From: Oegoconia quadripuncta
Taxonomy: Eukaryota; Arthropoda; Insecta; Lepidoptera; Autostichidae
Assembly (NCBI GenBank): GCA_949316235.1
Contig: OX438742.1
Location: 12,399,315 to 12,463,314, forward strand
Direction: 5' to 3'
DNA length: 64,000 nt
Positions 31,301 through 40,024 of this stretch are shown here, in pieces (the first letter of the stretch is position 1; each line of letters begins with the position of its first letter). The position numbers were made by a program, and so were the translations under genes. A model generated the notes under the pieces. That model ran no database searches and had not been told where the DNA came from. It saw only the letters and a program-made list of their open reading frames with translations.

Positions 31301-32046
31301 ACTATATTGAAAAAAATAGTGCTATTCAAAAGAAATGGTTGATAGTGACTGATAGTCAAAGTGTATTGATTGCCTTGAAGAACCAGCAGTTGAAAGCGAA
31401 ATCGAGCTACATAATTGAATGTATCAGATTAAAGGTGTGGGACTTGCATCAAACTCAACTGACTGTGGATTTCGTTTGGACGCCGTCTCATATCGGAGTA
31501 CGAGGAAATGAGAGAGCTGACTTCTTGTGCAGATCCATTGTGGAGAATTCACAAGCTGAACATTTTGCTGTGGATGTGATGTTACCATGTACCGATGTTA
31601 TGCCCGTAATCAAAAACAGCCTAAAACAAAAATGGACAATTTTATGGCAAGATTCCCTGCGACATAAAGGCAAATGGTATGGAGATATTCAAAAGGAAAT
31701 CGGGTGCTCGTGGTTCGACAAGGGCTCGTACAGATGTAGAGACTTTTACACTACCCTATGCCGTTTGACGATTGGACACTGCCAATTCAACGCTCACCTG
31801 CATCGTATGAAAATGATTTTATCACCAGAATGCAACCATTGCAGTGGCGAAGAGGAACAAACCTTGAACCACTTGTTTTATACATGCACTGCATTTGAAT
31901 CACAGCGTAGAGTATTAGTAGAAAAGCTAAGGAACATATATCAGTCAGGAGAAGAAATCCCGCGTGACCTGCAGAAACTACTGGCTAATCAGGATGCCTA
32001 CATGGCAATTTATTATTTTCTGAAAGATGCAGGGAAAAAAATTTAA
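28324..32046 (+). CDS. LINE ORF2: endonuclease-reverse transcriptase-RNase H
   Basis: 1240 residues. The APE-type endonuclease is at about 1-225: QWNSQS, SETWL near residue 35, GDFNAHSTIWG near 134-143, IDLTF and GSYHLP. It nicks target DNA. Reverse transcriptase is at about 460-760: YRPIVLSSCVGKIFEQLLKQRL, FGFRRG, CVFFDVIGAFNNVDH, and the catalytic FADD near 667-670. RNase H is at about 943-1070: YTDGSK, FTAEAYAI, TDSQSVL and TPSHIGVRGNERAD, with all expected acidic residues and His present. A C-terminal Cys-His motif follows (CNHCSGEEEQTLNHLFYTC), common in LINEs. No disabling mutation is seen, so this copy may be competent. Confidence 0.92.
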   Translation: MDLNVVQWNSQSILCNKFGLVNFLYQNDIHIATVSETWLRPEQKLTIRGYKIARLDSGNNHNGVAIIIKDDIPFQVIHTAHDDSLQNIAIQIKYMNQLLTIVSVYCPTVCRPHFDKSKFDHLIKSLPGPIIITGDFNAHSTIWGCHSTDSRGRDLWDVAENNDLILLNNGQATTVGSDRWRPSAIDLTFVSSSLAISCNWGVHDDPLGSYHLPVITKISLVNNLNQPTQASNIPKHCNLKLVNWEKYTELVNSKLMEFSMDDDPLDSYKNFCSVLESVIQLSSSQRISQSQQNSRLPSKNRKNYSIPWWNGKCSEAVEASRQAYKDFKDNSTQENYINFKRLQARKKLILRQEKITSWQRLYESFNRDTPIRIIWQYMRKFNKTTTKNIGLSDEWILPFLHKYTSEPDNVTECSPLLLGHNENESNSYIINHFTLNELRVAVHSRRDTACGLDWISYRMLRSLNDESLKIFLHIINLLWVNNLIPDSWKTDCIVPILKSNKSPNEADSYRPIVLSSCVGKIFEQLLKQRLEVYIEKNSILPDNQFGFRRGKSTRDSITHLQLDILKAFSSNNALICVFFDVIGAFNNVDHLVLCSELNSIGLPAKVINWIFNFLNCRKVYVKHNNNLYGPRYSYKGCCQGGILSPLLFILYIKRLNLILGPHVTSLQFADDLAIYCSTNDINVTARTINEAISQLNKYFKTLKLEISLTKSKVVIFSKQARVNNVSITYDTIDLPIVSSIKFLGVTFTSNLKFDAYVSEICDKANKAYNILRSLAKTSWGADPKTLRILYKALVRSHFEYAYYCIASNKLLLDKIEKIQNKCLRLIIGAMNTSPINSLQVECNIEPLAIRFEWLKNKFILSLLSKSSDSLLRKIVNNTWSSAYICNNVQSIVNSYSYIIHKSSRLPCYWGSFQCRFQDLGIYIDLNLKIKEDVYAYLSKWSEHFQIYTDGSKTTTATGLAIYDPQKRTGFGIKINPIASIFTAEAYAILEALHYIEKNSAIQKKWLIVTDSQSVLIALKNQQLKAKSSYIIECIRLKVWDLHQTQLTVDFVWTPSHIGVRGNERADFLCRSIVENSQAEHFAVDVMLPCTDVMPVIKNSLKQKWTILWQDSLRHKGKWYGDIQKEIGCSWFDKGSYRCRDFYTTLCRLTIGHCQFNAHLHRMKMILSPECNHCSGEEEQTLNHLFYTCTAFESQRRVLVEKLRNIYQSGEEIPRDLQKLLANQDAYMAIYYFLKDAGKKI

Positions 32047-32138
32047 ATAACATAAATGCTACTGCAGCAGGGCAGTATGGGTGGAAGCCCTTAGCCCCAA
32101 ACAAAAAAAAAAAAAAACAAAAAAAAAAAAAAAAAAAG

Positions 32139-32658
32139 GATAATATTATTATTATTGTTTGTTGCAGTTTTTGGAGCGTTTGATAATTTAGTACATTTTT
32201 GCTTACTTTGGACTTTGTTTATACATATATATACATATAAACTTACATTTGGCGTTTGCAATGGGTAAGTAAGAGTGTTTAAAGAATCATCGACATAAAC
32301 CAAACAACAAAATACTAAATAGTTAAACATTTATTTTTCAGCTACGCTCCATGTACCTCGTTTTCCTTGAGGCCCTAGGACACGAGTGTACGCTGCTCAG
32401 ACGGGACGGGGAGACGTTACTCCCGTCTTACATTAACACCCCGACTTGGTCGCCGGCGCACCCAATAACTCTGGGAAGCATTAGGAAGCGTGATGAATGC
32501 CCATGATGGGACAGTGATGTTTTTGCCATCGACTCTCTAAGATGAATGAAAACGGGAAGAGAGTAAGTAGAACGTAAAGGGTTAGTGCATGTGGTTACCG
32601 ACGCGTTATAAGAATTGAACCAACCCCTAAAGGATAACACTTTATACCAAAAACTTTT
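32139..32658. other. Unassigned sequence between LINE and Gypsy D
   Basis: AT-rich to about 32335. Then, after an acceptor-like TATTTTTCAG, an open plus-strand stretch of about 55 codons (LRSMYLVFLEALGHECTLL... TPTWSPAHPITLGSIRKRDECP) ends near 32507. It is much richer in GC than its flanks. I do not recognise it. It could be a LINE or LTR element remnant, or a captured exon. Confidence 0.4.
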
Positions 32659-32662
32659 ATAG

Positions 32663-32769
32663 TATGGTGTATGGAGCTTTAATAAAACGCGGCTATGGAC
32701 ACCAACGGTTTAATAAGACTGACTGTTTGACAGGTATGTGCAAATACCTTCACTTAACCTATACAATAT
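32663..32769 (-). repeat. Gypsy D 3' LTR (107 bp, deleted form)
   Basis: Identical to the 5' LTR apart from loss of 32 bp between two ATGGAC repeats. Such microhomology suggests slippage or repair after insertion. Confidence 0.92.
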
Positions 32770-32780
32770 CCCTCCACCAA
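32770..32780 (-). other. Gypsy D polypurine tract
   Basis: Minus-strand TTGGTGGAGGG directly precedes the 3' LTR, which supports the LTR boundary chosen. Confidence 0.75.
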
Positions 32781-32831
32781 TAGTATGTATCTCCAATACC
32801 TTTTAATATATACTATAATTACATATTCGGT

Positions 32832-35800
32832 TCATCTTATACGTGGTCTTAGACAGGGGACCCTTGGAGGTGTGTCTTGTTCAACAGAAACAGTGGATGG
32901 TTCCCAGGTCTCATCCGCGCTCTGCATTTCCTCTGACGATGAAATAGCCGAAGACTCTGCAATATTCTCTCCTGTAATGGTGCCCTCTGTTTCCTCTCTA
33001 GCGTTCGCACTCTCACCCACACTTTCGGCATGAATAAATCCGTAGTCTGTACTATCGTCAGATGAAGCATACTGCCGAAATTGCGCTTGACCTTTGTATG
33101 CTACGACTTGATCGGCATGTTTCTTTACTGACAGGTCCAACATTGGTATGAATATCAGAAACATCCGTGATCCAAGAATGCTTTCAATTTGTCCTTTTAT
33201 CCAAGTATACTTATTTCCGTTGTAGTAGTGTTTTTTTACTAACACAATGTCTCCAATTTTAAAGTGTAATTGTCTTTGACCTCCGTATTGTTTACATTGT
33301 AAGATCTGTTTTGATAAAACATTATTTGTCGCTGTTACTACTGCTTCAGAGGGTCTCGAGGTAACATCGGTGTTTATAGGGGAAATTACATCAAACCTGT
33401 TCCGCAAGTGCCGACCGATCATCAATCGCGCTGGGGATACGCCCGTACTGCAATGGGGTACATTTCTATAATGTAGTAAAAACTTATGAAGCTTATGAGA
33501 AAATATGAATTTAGAGCGACTTTCTGATTTCAGAATTTTGATGGCTTTTTTTATGGTTTTTACTGAGTTTTCAGCCTGGCCGTTTGAGGCAGGGTGGTAG
33601 GGGGCAATAGTTAAATGTTTGATGCCGTTTACATTACAATATGTTTTAAATAAACTCGATGTGAAAGCTGTTGCATTGTCTGTGACTATCGTCTGCATCA
33701 ATCCAAATCGCGACATGAGCTCACTTAAACGTTCTAACACTGCCTCCGTACCGATACCGTCACCTAGATAAAAACATTCTAACCATTTAGTAAAAGCGTC
33801 TATTGCAACTAAATAATATTCTCCTTGTACGTACAACATGTCCAAATGGACTCGTTCCCAGGGGCCGGCTGGGTATGGCCAAGGTGCGAGTGGGGCTCGC
33901 GGTGGCGCGGTACGCAAGGCGCAGCAAGACTCACAGGAACCCACCCAGCGCTCGATGTCCAAATCAATGCCAGGCCACCACACGTGAGAGCGAGCCTCCA
34001 TTTTAGTTTTCACCACTCCCATATGTGAAGAATGTAACTCATCAAGAACCTTTTCCCGTAAATTAACGGGAATCACTGCTTTATGTCCACGCATAACACA
34101 ATCTCCTTCTATTGCTAGTTGCAACCGACACTTGAAGTATGGCATTAGTTGGGACTCTGTGACCTTCCGGGGCCAACCACTAATGATATACTGTTTCACT
34201 CTATTTAAAATAGTATCTGTCCTACTGTAATCGCGTAGTTCTCTAAGGGACAACCACGCGTCCTCTTTATCTAGTGACAAGAAGTAAATATATGAATTAA
34301 TTTCCGTGTCACAAACCGGTTCCTCGTAAGCCATGTTACCGTCGTTGACGTTTTGCGTAGAACGAGACAAATAATCGGCTACATTATCAGTACTGCGAAT
34401 GTATTGAATTTCATAGTTATATGATTGTAAAAACAATGCATATCGTTGAAGACGATTTGCCGACATTTCCGGCACGCCCTTCTTGTTGCCGAAAATGGAA
34501 AGTAATGGTTTGTGGTCGGTCCTTAATATAAATGGTTCTGATCTGCCATATAAATATTGATGAAATTTCTTTATGCCGAAAATAATCGCAGTAGCTTCTT
34601 TTTGTATTTGTGAATATGCTATCTCACTCTTACTAAGCGAACGGGAAGCATATGCAATAACTCTCTCCTGTTTATCTATTTGAATTTGTGATAAAATCGC
34701 GCCTAAACCACCTGGGCCGGCATCCACCGATAAAATCGTTTTAAGGTCTGGATTATAGTGTGCTAACACCCTATCCGATTGCAGTTCCTTTTTTATTAGG
34801 TCAAATGCATATTGTTGTTCTTGGGACCAATGCCATTTAACATTGTGCTGTAACAGCTTATTTATTGGGTTTAGTATACTTGACACATTTGGTACAAAGA
34901 CGCGATAATAGTTTACCATACCTGTAAACGATTTTACTTCCGATATATTTTGTGGTGGTTTAGCCTCTTTAATGGCGCGGATTTTCTCAGGCGAAGTATG
35001 CAACCCATTCTTATCAATAACATATCCAAGATATTCCACTGACTCTTGAAAAAAAGAACACTTGTCTTTTCGTACAGTTAACCCTGACTTTTGTAGCCTA
35101 TCTAGCACTTTTTCTAGACGTTTTAAATGAATAGATTTAGTAGGGCCTGTTATTAAAATATCATCAAGGAAAATACAGACACCCTCTATGCCTGCCAATA
35201 AATTTTCCATTGTTTTTTGAAAAATTGCCGGGGCCGATGACAAACCGAACACCAATCTTGTATATTTGTATAACCCACGGTGTGTATTAATGGTTGTTAA
35301 GGGTTGCGACTCCTCTGATATTGATAATTGTAGGTAAGCCATGGACAAATCTAATTTTGTGAACTGCACCCCTCCATGCAATCGCGAGAACAGTTCTTCG
35401 ATCCTAGGTAAGGGATACTTATCCACGCAAAGTACCTTATTTAAGGTCACCGAATAATCGCCACAAATTCTAATCTCTCCATTCGGTTTTAATACTGGTA
35501 TAATAGGCGTTGCGTAATCCGAGTGATCGACTGCTTTGATAATACCTAAGCGCAATAATTTGTCTAAAGCTTCATCCACTTTAGGCCGCAAGGCAAAAGG
35601 AACTGGACGAGCCTTAAAAAAAATTGGCTTTGAGTCTGTTTTAAGCGTCAGTTTGACTGTAAAATTGTTTAACGTTCCTAAATTATCTGAAAATACTGGA
35701 GAATATTTTTCAATTAGTGTGGTTTCTCCTTTATCACAATAATGTAAATTACAAAGAGTAAACTTATATAAATTCATAAAATCACGACCTAATATTGGTA

Positions 35801-36962
35801 CGGGGGCAGATTTACCGCAGTACTTTATGACACATATATTCAATATTTTAGATTGACCGGCGTAAGTCACGGGTAACACGACGTAGCCCAGCGGCTGTAT
35901 AGGTGTACCGTTGTAACTATGTAGTTTACTTATGTAAGGTTTTAACTTATATTCCCTAAAATGCCGTTGATACACATAATCCGACATTGCAGACACTGCG
36001 CTCCCACTGTCGATCTCACATTCGATGCTCACCCGCCCCATTACTATAGTCTCGTAAAATGGCAGTCCATGTTCGCTTTTAATATTAAAAAAATCTCCGT
36101 TACCTTCGAGATCCTCTGACGCATCTGTTGCTAAATAAAAACTAGACTTTAAATTCCCGGCACTCGAGCACATCTTTTTCAGGTGTCCTTTTTTTCCGCA
36201 CTTTTTACAACTAAAATTAATGAAACGACACTTGGATTTATCGTGATTATGATAACCACACACTTCACAACGCGATCTATCGTTTATTGCCTCGCTACGT
36301 ACATTGTTCTTACTGGAACTGGTTTGGCCGGGCGAGCGCGCCAGCGCGAACATCTCGTGCGAGGGGCGCGGCGGTGCCAGCTCGCGGCCCGCGCCGGCCC
36401 GCTCGGCGCCCGCGCCGGCCGCGCGTGCCACGGACCGCGCACATCGCACCGATTGCGCCAACTCTAAGGCCTTACTAAAAGATAAATCCTCGGGTTTCTC
36501 AGCGAACAATCTTTCGCGTTCCTTTTCGTTCTCGAGTCCTAACACGAATTTATCCCGAAGGACGTTGTTTAATTCGCTCTTAAAATTGCAAAATTGAGCC
36601 AAATGACGAACTCGGGCTGCCCATTCGGCGAGACTTTCTTGTTGTTTTTGCTCTGCTTTGTAAAAATTATAACGTTCCGCGAATACACATTTCTTTGGTT
36701 GAAAGTGTGCATCTAATATTGTTATAATATATTTGTAGTCGCACGAATCCAATTGCTCTGGGTATGCTAAATCCACTACTAAGCCAAATGTTTCTTCCGC
36801 TAACGCTGTGATTAGTATAGCACGTTGTCTATCTTTATCCGCCTCTGTGACGCCATTTGCAATGCAGTATTGAGTCAGCCGAATTTTGAAATTTGTCCAG
36901 TCATGGAATCGATGGTCAAAAACTAAATTTCCACCAAAACTTCCGTGTGCCATTACGACCAA
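32832..36962 (-). CDS. Gypsy D gag-pol polyprotein
   Basis: A single frame of 1376 residues with no frameshift between gag and pol. Capsid-like region to about 175. An Ala/Gly/Arg-rich linker (175-202) is encoded by very GC-rich DNA. Two zinc knuckles: CEVCGYHNHDKSKC (232-245) and CKKCGKKGHLKKMC (252-265). Protease ECEIDSGSAV (Asp 318). RT about 445-660, with LDLS (D537) and FLDD (D600, D601). RNase H about 740-870 (SVDAGPGGLG, DHKP, NVADYLS). Integrase finger H977, H980, C1010, C1013; catalytic D1041, D1095 and E1131, in HLDML, VTDNA and NGQAEN. All catalytic residues are present. The start at 36962 lies 53 bp inside the 5' LTR. The family resembles K02A2.6/Mag-type Gypsy proteins. Confidence 0.93.
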   Translation of the reverse strand: MVVMAHGSFGGNLVFDHRFHDWTNFKIRLTQYCIANGVTEADKDRQRAILITALAEETFGLVVDLAYPEQLDSCDYKYIITILDAHFQPKKCVFAERYNFYKAEQKQQESLAEWAARVRHLAQFCNFKSELNNVLRDKFVLGLENEKERERLFAEKPEDLSFSKALELAQSVRCARSVARAAGAGAERAGAGRELAPPRPSHEMFALARSPGQTSSSKNNVRSEAINDRSRCEVCGYHNHDKSKCRFINFSCKKCGKKGHLKKMCSSAGNLKSSFYLATDASEDLEGNGDFFNIKSEHGLPFYETIVMGRVSIECEIDSGSAVSAMSDYVYQRHFREYKLKPYISKLHSYNGTPIQPLGYVVLPVTYAGQSKILNICVIKYCGKSAPVPILGRDFMNLYKFTLCNLHYCDKGETTLIEKYSPVFSDNLGTLNNFTVKLTLKTDSKPIFFKARPVPFALRPKVDEALDKLLRLGIIKAVDHSDYATPIIPVLKPNGEIRICGDYSVTLNKVLCVDKYPLPRIEELFSRLHGGVQFTKLDLSMAYLQLSISEESQPLTTINTHRGLYKYTRLVFGLSSAPAIFQKTMENLLAGIEGVCIFLDDILITGPTKSIHLKRLEKVLDRLQKSGLTVRKDKCSFFQESVEYLGYVIDKNGLHTSPEKIRAIKEAKPPQNISEVKSFTGMVNYYRVFVPNVSSILNPINKLLQHNVKWHWSQEQQYAFDLIKKELQSDRVLAHYNPDLKTILSVDAGPGGLGAILSQIQIDKQERVIAYASRSLSKSEIAYSQIQKEATAIIFGIKKFHQYLYGRSEPFILRTDHKPLLSIFGNKKGVPEMSANRLQRYALFLQSYNYEIQYIRSTDNVADYLSRSTQNVNDGNMAYEEPVCDTEINSYIYFLSLDKEDAWLSLRELRDYSRTDTILNRVKQYIISGWPRKVTESQLMPYFKCRLQLAIEGDCVMRGHKAVIPVNLREKVLDELHSSHMGVVKTKMEARSHVWWPGIDLDIERWVGSCESCCALRTAPPRAPLAPWPYPAGPWERVHLDMLYVQGEYYLVAIDAFTKWLECFYLGDGIGTEAVLERLSELMSRFGLMQTIVTDNATAFTSSLFKTYCNVNGIKHLTIAPYHPASNGQAENSVKTIKKAIKILKSESRSKFIFSHKLHKFLLHYRNVPHCSTGVSPARLMIGRHLRNRFDVISPINTDVTSRPSEAVVTATNNVLSKQILQCKQYGGQRQLHFKIGDIVLVKKHYYNGNKYTWIKGQIESILGSRMFLIFIPMLDLSVKKHADQVVAYKGQAQFRQYASSDDSTDYGFIHAESVGESANAREETEGTITGENIAESSAISSSEEMQSADETWEPSTVSVEQDTPPRVPCLRPRIR

Positions 36963-36993
36963 TTATCGCCACACACACAAAACAATATTTAGT

Positions 36994-37011
36994 TCGTTTA
37001 ACTCGTCGCCA
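36994..37011 (-). other. Gypsy D primer-binding site
   Basis: Minus-strand TGGCGACGAGTTAAACGA begins three bases inside the 5' LTR. The leading TGG fits a tRNA CCA end. The tRNA is not identified. Confidence 0.7.
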
Positions 37012-37014
37012 CAA

Positions 37015-37153
37015 TATGGTGTATGGAGCTTTAATAAAACGCGGCTATGGACTTCCGGTTGTATTATTCTACTCTTTGATGGACACCAACGGTTTAATAA
37101 GACTGACTGTTTGACAGGTATGTGCAAATACCTTCACTTAACCTATACAATAT
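37015..37153 (-). repeat. Gypsy D 5' LTR (139 bp)
   Basis: Full form of the LTR. On the minus strand it contains a TCAGTC initiator-like site and an ATTAAA signal near its end, so both promoter and polyadenylation functions could lie in this short repeat. Confidence 0.92.
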
Positions 37154-37157
37154 ATAG

Positions 37158-38170
37158 ATTATAAACAAACTCAGAATATTAGAGCAGACCGAACATAATG
37201 CTTAAATAGTATGACCACTTTTCATACAAAGTAATAAGCTGCATTTAGACTTGACCTACATCTAGAAATTGGTTATTTTGTCTGGTTTATTAGATTACTA
37301 TTTTGTCTATATCTAATACCACATGAGTTTATTATTTGGATACAAGCAATATCTTTATAACACACTAACCCTTATGTATAGGGATTATCACATTTGAGAT
37401 AAATGTAGCAAACCTATGTATGTATGAGAAAGAGGTTGACTTCTCTTTAATGATAGCATTCCTCCCATCCCCCTCAATTAACTTCTGAATCCCTAATTGT
37501 AAATAGTTTTAAAGTTTATTATATCTTTTCTGTATTACAATGATTTGAAATGAAATTTGAAGATGTAATCTTCAGCTATAAAGCGGCATCAGTGTGAGAC
37601 TGGGGTAGATCATCTCTAAAAAGCCGTTGATGCTATCAAGGAGAGATTACATCGTTGTGGATGGTTTTGGTGATTACTAATAATCCACTTTTGATTTGCA
37701 GGGGCAGTGCTGACGAGGCCATCTACTTTTTTAATTAGTTTTAAGATATTTGTATTATTTGATTTTAATAAGTGTTATGATTGATTTAATATAAGTATTT
37801 TTTAATTTGTAAATATCATATCATTTGTATTTTCTTAAATAAATTCACCTACATATATTTTTTAGGCTGTGTATTTGATTTTATGTTCTTGAAAAAGGTC
37901 AGGTTTTCTTATGGTGCTTTTTTTTCCTGACCTTGGATCCTTGAAGCATCATTATTTCACATGAGACAAGTACTCAATGTCTATACTTAAGTTCCACACT
38001 CACATAGTGTAAAATATATATAGTATATCTTCACCCGAAATAAGCTACGATGGATCCTTATATGTATAATTAAAACTTTGCCTACTTATACTTGTATTCA
38101 ATTATCTAAATACCACAACATACATGTACAGGGTGGGTTTAACAATCCACAAGGTGAATAAATATCAGTA
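37158..38170. other. No gene recognised; possible old terminal exon
   Basis: AT-rich. TTGATTTGCAG at 37692-37702 looks like a splice acceptor and is followed by a short reading SADEAIYFFN-stop and an AATAAA at about 37840. This could be the last exon and polyadenylation signal of a gene, but no upstream coding exon is visible. Treat as unproven. Confidence 0.3.
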
Positions 38171-38172
38171 TA

Positions 38173-38440
38173 CAGGGCGTCCCAAAGTTATGGGACATGA
38201 AGGGGAAGTACCTTAAATATCGTAGATAGTGAATTTTGCTCAAAGAAGACTTTATGTTATTTTTAAAAGTTAGTAATTCTGCATTCATAGATTTTCTAAA
38301 AATTACTTGCTTCGGCTGGGAATCGAACCGACTTAAATGTGAAAAAAAAAACACCCTACTTTTATGATGCCAATCGAAAGAATAGCTAAAAAATAATAAC
38401 TCTGCCTAAGTAACATAGTATTTTAAAAGAAAGGAACAAC
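38173..38440 (+). repeat. Mariner left TIR (268 bp)
   Basis: Inverted copy of 40025-40292. I saw two substitutions (near 38308 and 38335). Runs from CAGGGCGTCCC to AAAGGAACAAC. Confidence 0.92.
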
Positions 38441-38884
38441 ATAAAATGATTGAGTCAAATTTCAAGAAAGTTATTTATTGCCGACGACGTTCGAAAAGTA
38501 GCGATATTATCATTCCAAAGATAGCATTGATTATTCGTAAATAAGTACCCACTTCATAAAATAGGTACTAACATAGTTTTCCTTATTATAAGTGCACGTG
38601 TAGATGAAATGATAAAACTTGTATTTCAATACGTCCTCTGTAAGCTAGACAGAAGGCAAATTAAAAACAAAAATAAATAATTTATAATTTGAAAATGGAA
38701 CAGTTTATGACAGCGTTTGTTTGAATGCATACTTTTTAAGATATTTTAAAAAGAAGTGATATTTTTAAATGTTGTTCTTAAATTTGAAAATGGAACAGTA
38801 TGTGCGAGCGTTTGTTTTTCGGATATTGATCTGTTTAGTCTCAATTCACTTACACAAGTGTTATTGTGTTAATTTATTGCGAAC

Positions 38885-39946
38885 ATGGCATATCAAGTAA
38901 GTTTTGATCTAATGGAAGCATATTTTTTGAACGATAAAGATATCTCTAGAAGTTTGCGGTGGTATGGCGTAAAATATCCTGATAGACAAATACCGTCTCG
39001 TAAAGTTTTGAAAAGGCTTGTGAACAATTTGAAAACTCTGGGACGTTTCGATAAACGCCCAAGAGAACCACAGCAAGAAAACCATACGATCAACGACGAA
39101 GAACTTGGTATTTTAATTTACTTTTCGGCTTTTCCGAAAGCATCGGTGAGAGAAGGAGAACATGAAATTGGAGTTTCAAAAAGTAAAATACACCGTGTAT
39201 TAAAAAAACACGGTTTTAAGAGTTATGTTGAAGGACGATTGGTTCAAAAATTACTTCCGGGCGATACAGAAAGGAGAAAAAATTTCTGTCTTGATATCCA
39301 GGCACGATTGCTCGAAGATCCAAATTTTTTGGATAATATTATTTGGACAGACGAATCTAACTTTAGCAATAACGGTATGTATAACCGCAACAATAATCGT
39401 ATTTGGTCTAAAGAAAATCCCCTACGAGTGACTGAAACTAATAACCAAGTGCGTTTTTCACTCAACTGTTGGTGCGGACTTTTAAAAAACCGGGTTTTCT
39501 TAATCCATTTTTACCAAGGAACCTTGAACACAGAAAAGTATTTAGGAATACTTCAAATTTTAAGGGATAAGATAAGAAACCATTCCGCGGCGGAGCAAGA
39601 AAACTTAATTTTCCAACAAGATGGAGCTCCGGCTCATAATAGTCGGAGAGCAGCAGATTTTCTAAATGAATGTTTTCCTACATGGATTGGTACAAATGGA
39701 CCGATTAGATGGCCGGCCAGATCCCCGGACCTCACACCATTAGATTTCTTCTTTTGGGGATACGTGAAAGATATGCTATACAAAAAGCGATACGAGAACG
39801 TAGGCGAGTTGCAAACAGAATTGTGCCATATCACATCGAGTGTTCACCATAAAATGATTAGAAAATCAACAGGCAGCGGGCTCATTAAAAGATTGGCGAT
39901 TTGCGTAAGACAAGAGGGATCACATTTTGAGCATTTAATTAATTAA
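38885..39946 (+). CDS. Tc1/mariner-type DDD transposase
   Basis: 353 residues. The N-terminal helix-turn-helix region (1-60, with YGVKYPDRQIPSRKVLKRL) matches the 'YPDR.P(S/T)R' type known as DUF4817. A second HTH-like region follows at 85-115 (VREGEHEIGVSKSKIHRVLKKHGF). The catalytic core has IIWTDESNF (D156), FQQDGAPAH (D246) and PARSPDLTPLDFFFWG (D287). Forty residues separate the second and third Asp, unlike the 34 of classical mariner, and closer to the groups described as DD39D or DD41D. It cuts and joins the TIRs at TA sites. The start is the first Met after the TIR, with no competing upstream ATG in frame. Confidence 0.92.
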   Translation: MAYQVSFDLMEAYFLNDKDISRSLRWYGVKYPDRQIPSRKVLKRLVNNLKTLGRFDKRPREPQQENHTINDEELGILIYFSAFPKASVREGEHEIGVSKSKIHRVLKKHGFKSYVEGRLVQKLLPGDTERRKNFCLDIQARLLEDPNFLDNIIWTDESNFSNNGMYNRNNNRIWSKENPLRVTETNNQVRFSLNCWCGLLKNRVFLIHFYQGTLNTEKYLGILQILRDKIRNHSAAEQENLIFQQDGAPAHNSRRAADFLNECFPTWIGTNGPIRWPARSPDLTPLDFFFWGYVKDMLYKKRYENVGELQTELCHITSSVHHKMIRKSTGSGLIKRLAICVRQEGSHFEHLIN

Positions 39947-40024
39947 TTTACAAAAAAATACCTACTTAATTGACTACGGCAGTTTCATGTATGTTTTTTA
40001 TTTGATTAAAATGATTAATTTCAC

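Larger units (their letters stand above)
27076..32138 (+). mobile_element. Intact RNase H-bearing LINE (I/R1/LOA-type architecture)
   Basis: Complete non-LTR retrotransposon with 5' UTR (27076-27208), ORF1, ORF2, a short 3' UTR containing GCAGCAGGGCAGTATGGG, and an A-rich tail from about 32100 to 32138. Neither ORF has a stop or frameshift. LINE copy 2 (7285-11865) is an older relative. The gag-like ORF1 with three zinc knuckles, the APE endonuclease, the RT and the RNase H place it among RNase H-bearing insect LINEs. I cannot settle the clade by eye. Exact 5' boundary and target duplication are unresolved because the flanks are A-rich. Confidence 0.88.
32663..37153 (-). mobile_element. Gypsy D: structurally intact LTR retrotransposon
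   Basis: Minus-strand Ty3/Gypsy element with LTRs at 32663-32769 and 37015-37153, a primer site, one open gag-pol frame and a purine tract abutting the 3' LTR. The 4-bp sequence ATAG lies directly outside both ends (32659-32662, 37154-37157). The LTRs are identical except for a 32-bp deletion in the 3' LTR. Together with the open frame this makes it the freshest LTR element in the window. Confidence 0.93.

Noticed and set aside
33803..34028. Plus-strand frames within Gypsy D
   Set aside because: They are antisense shadows of the GC-rich integrase coding region of the minus-strand polyprotein.
37610..37672. A short frame AVDAIKERLHRCGWFW resembling the start of an ENY2-like protein
   Set aside because: The likeness covers about a dozen residues, the frame stops at once and no flanking exon continues it.
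37692..37850. Terminal exon and poly(A) signal of a host gene
   Set aside because: Only a splice-like acceptor, eleven codons and an AATAAA can be seen. No upstream exon supports it.
38139..38354. Two 70-codon proteins (38139-38354 minus, 40111-40317 plus) nearly identical to each other
   Set aside because: They are the same sequence read from both TIRs of the mariner element, not genes.
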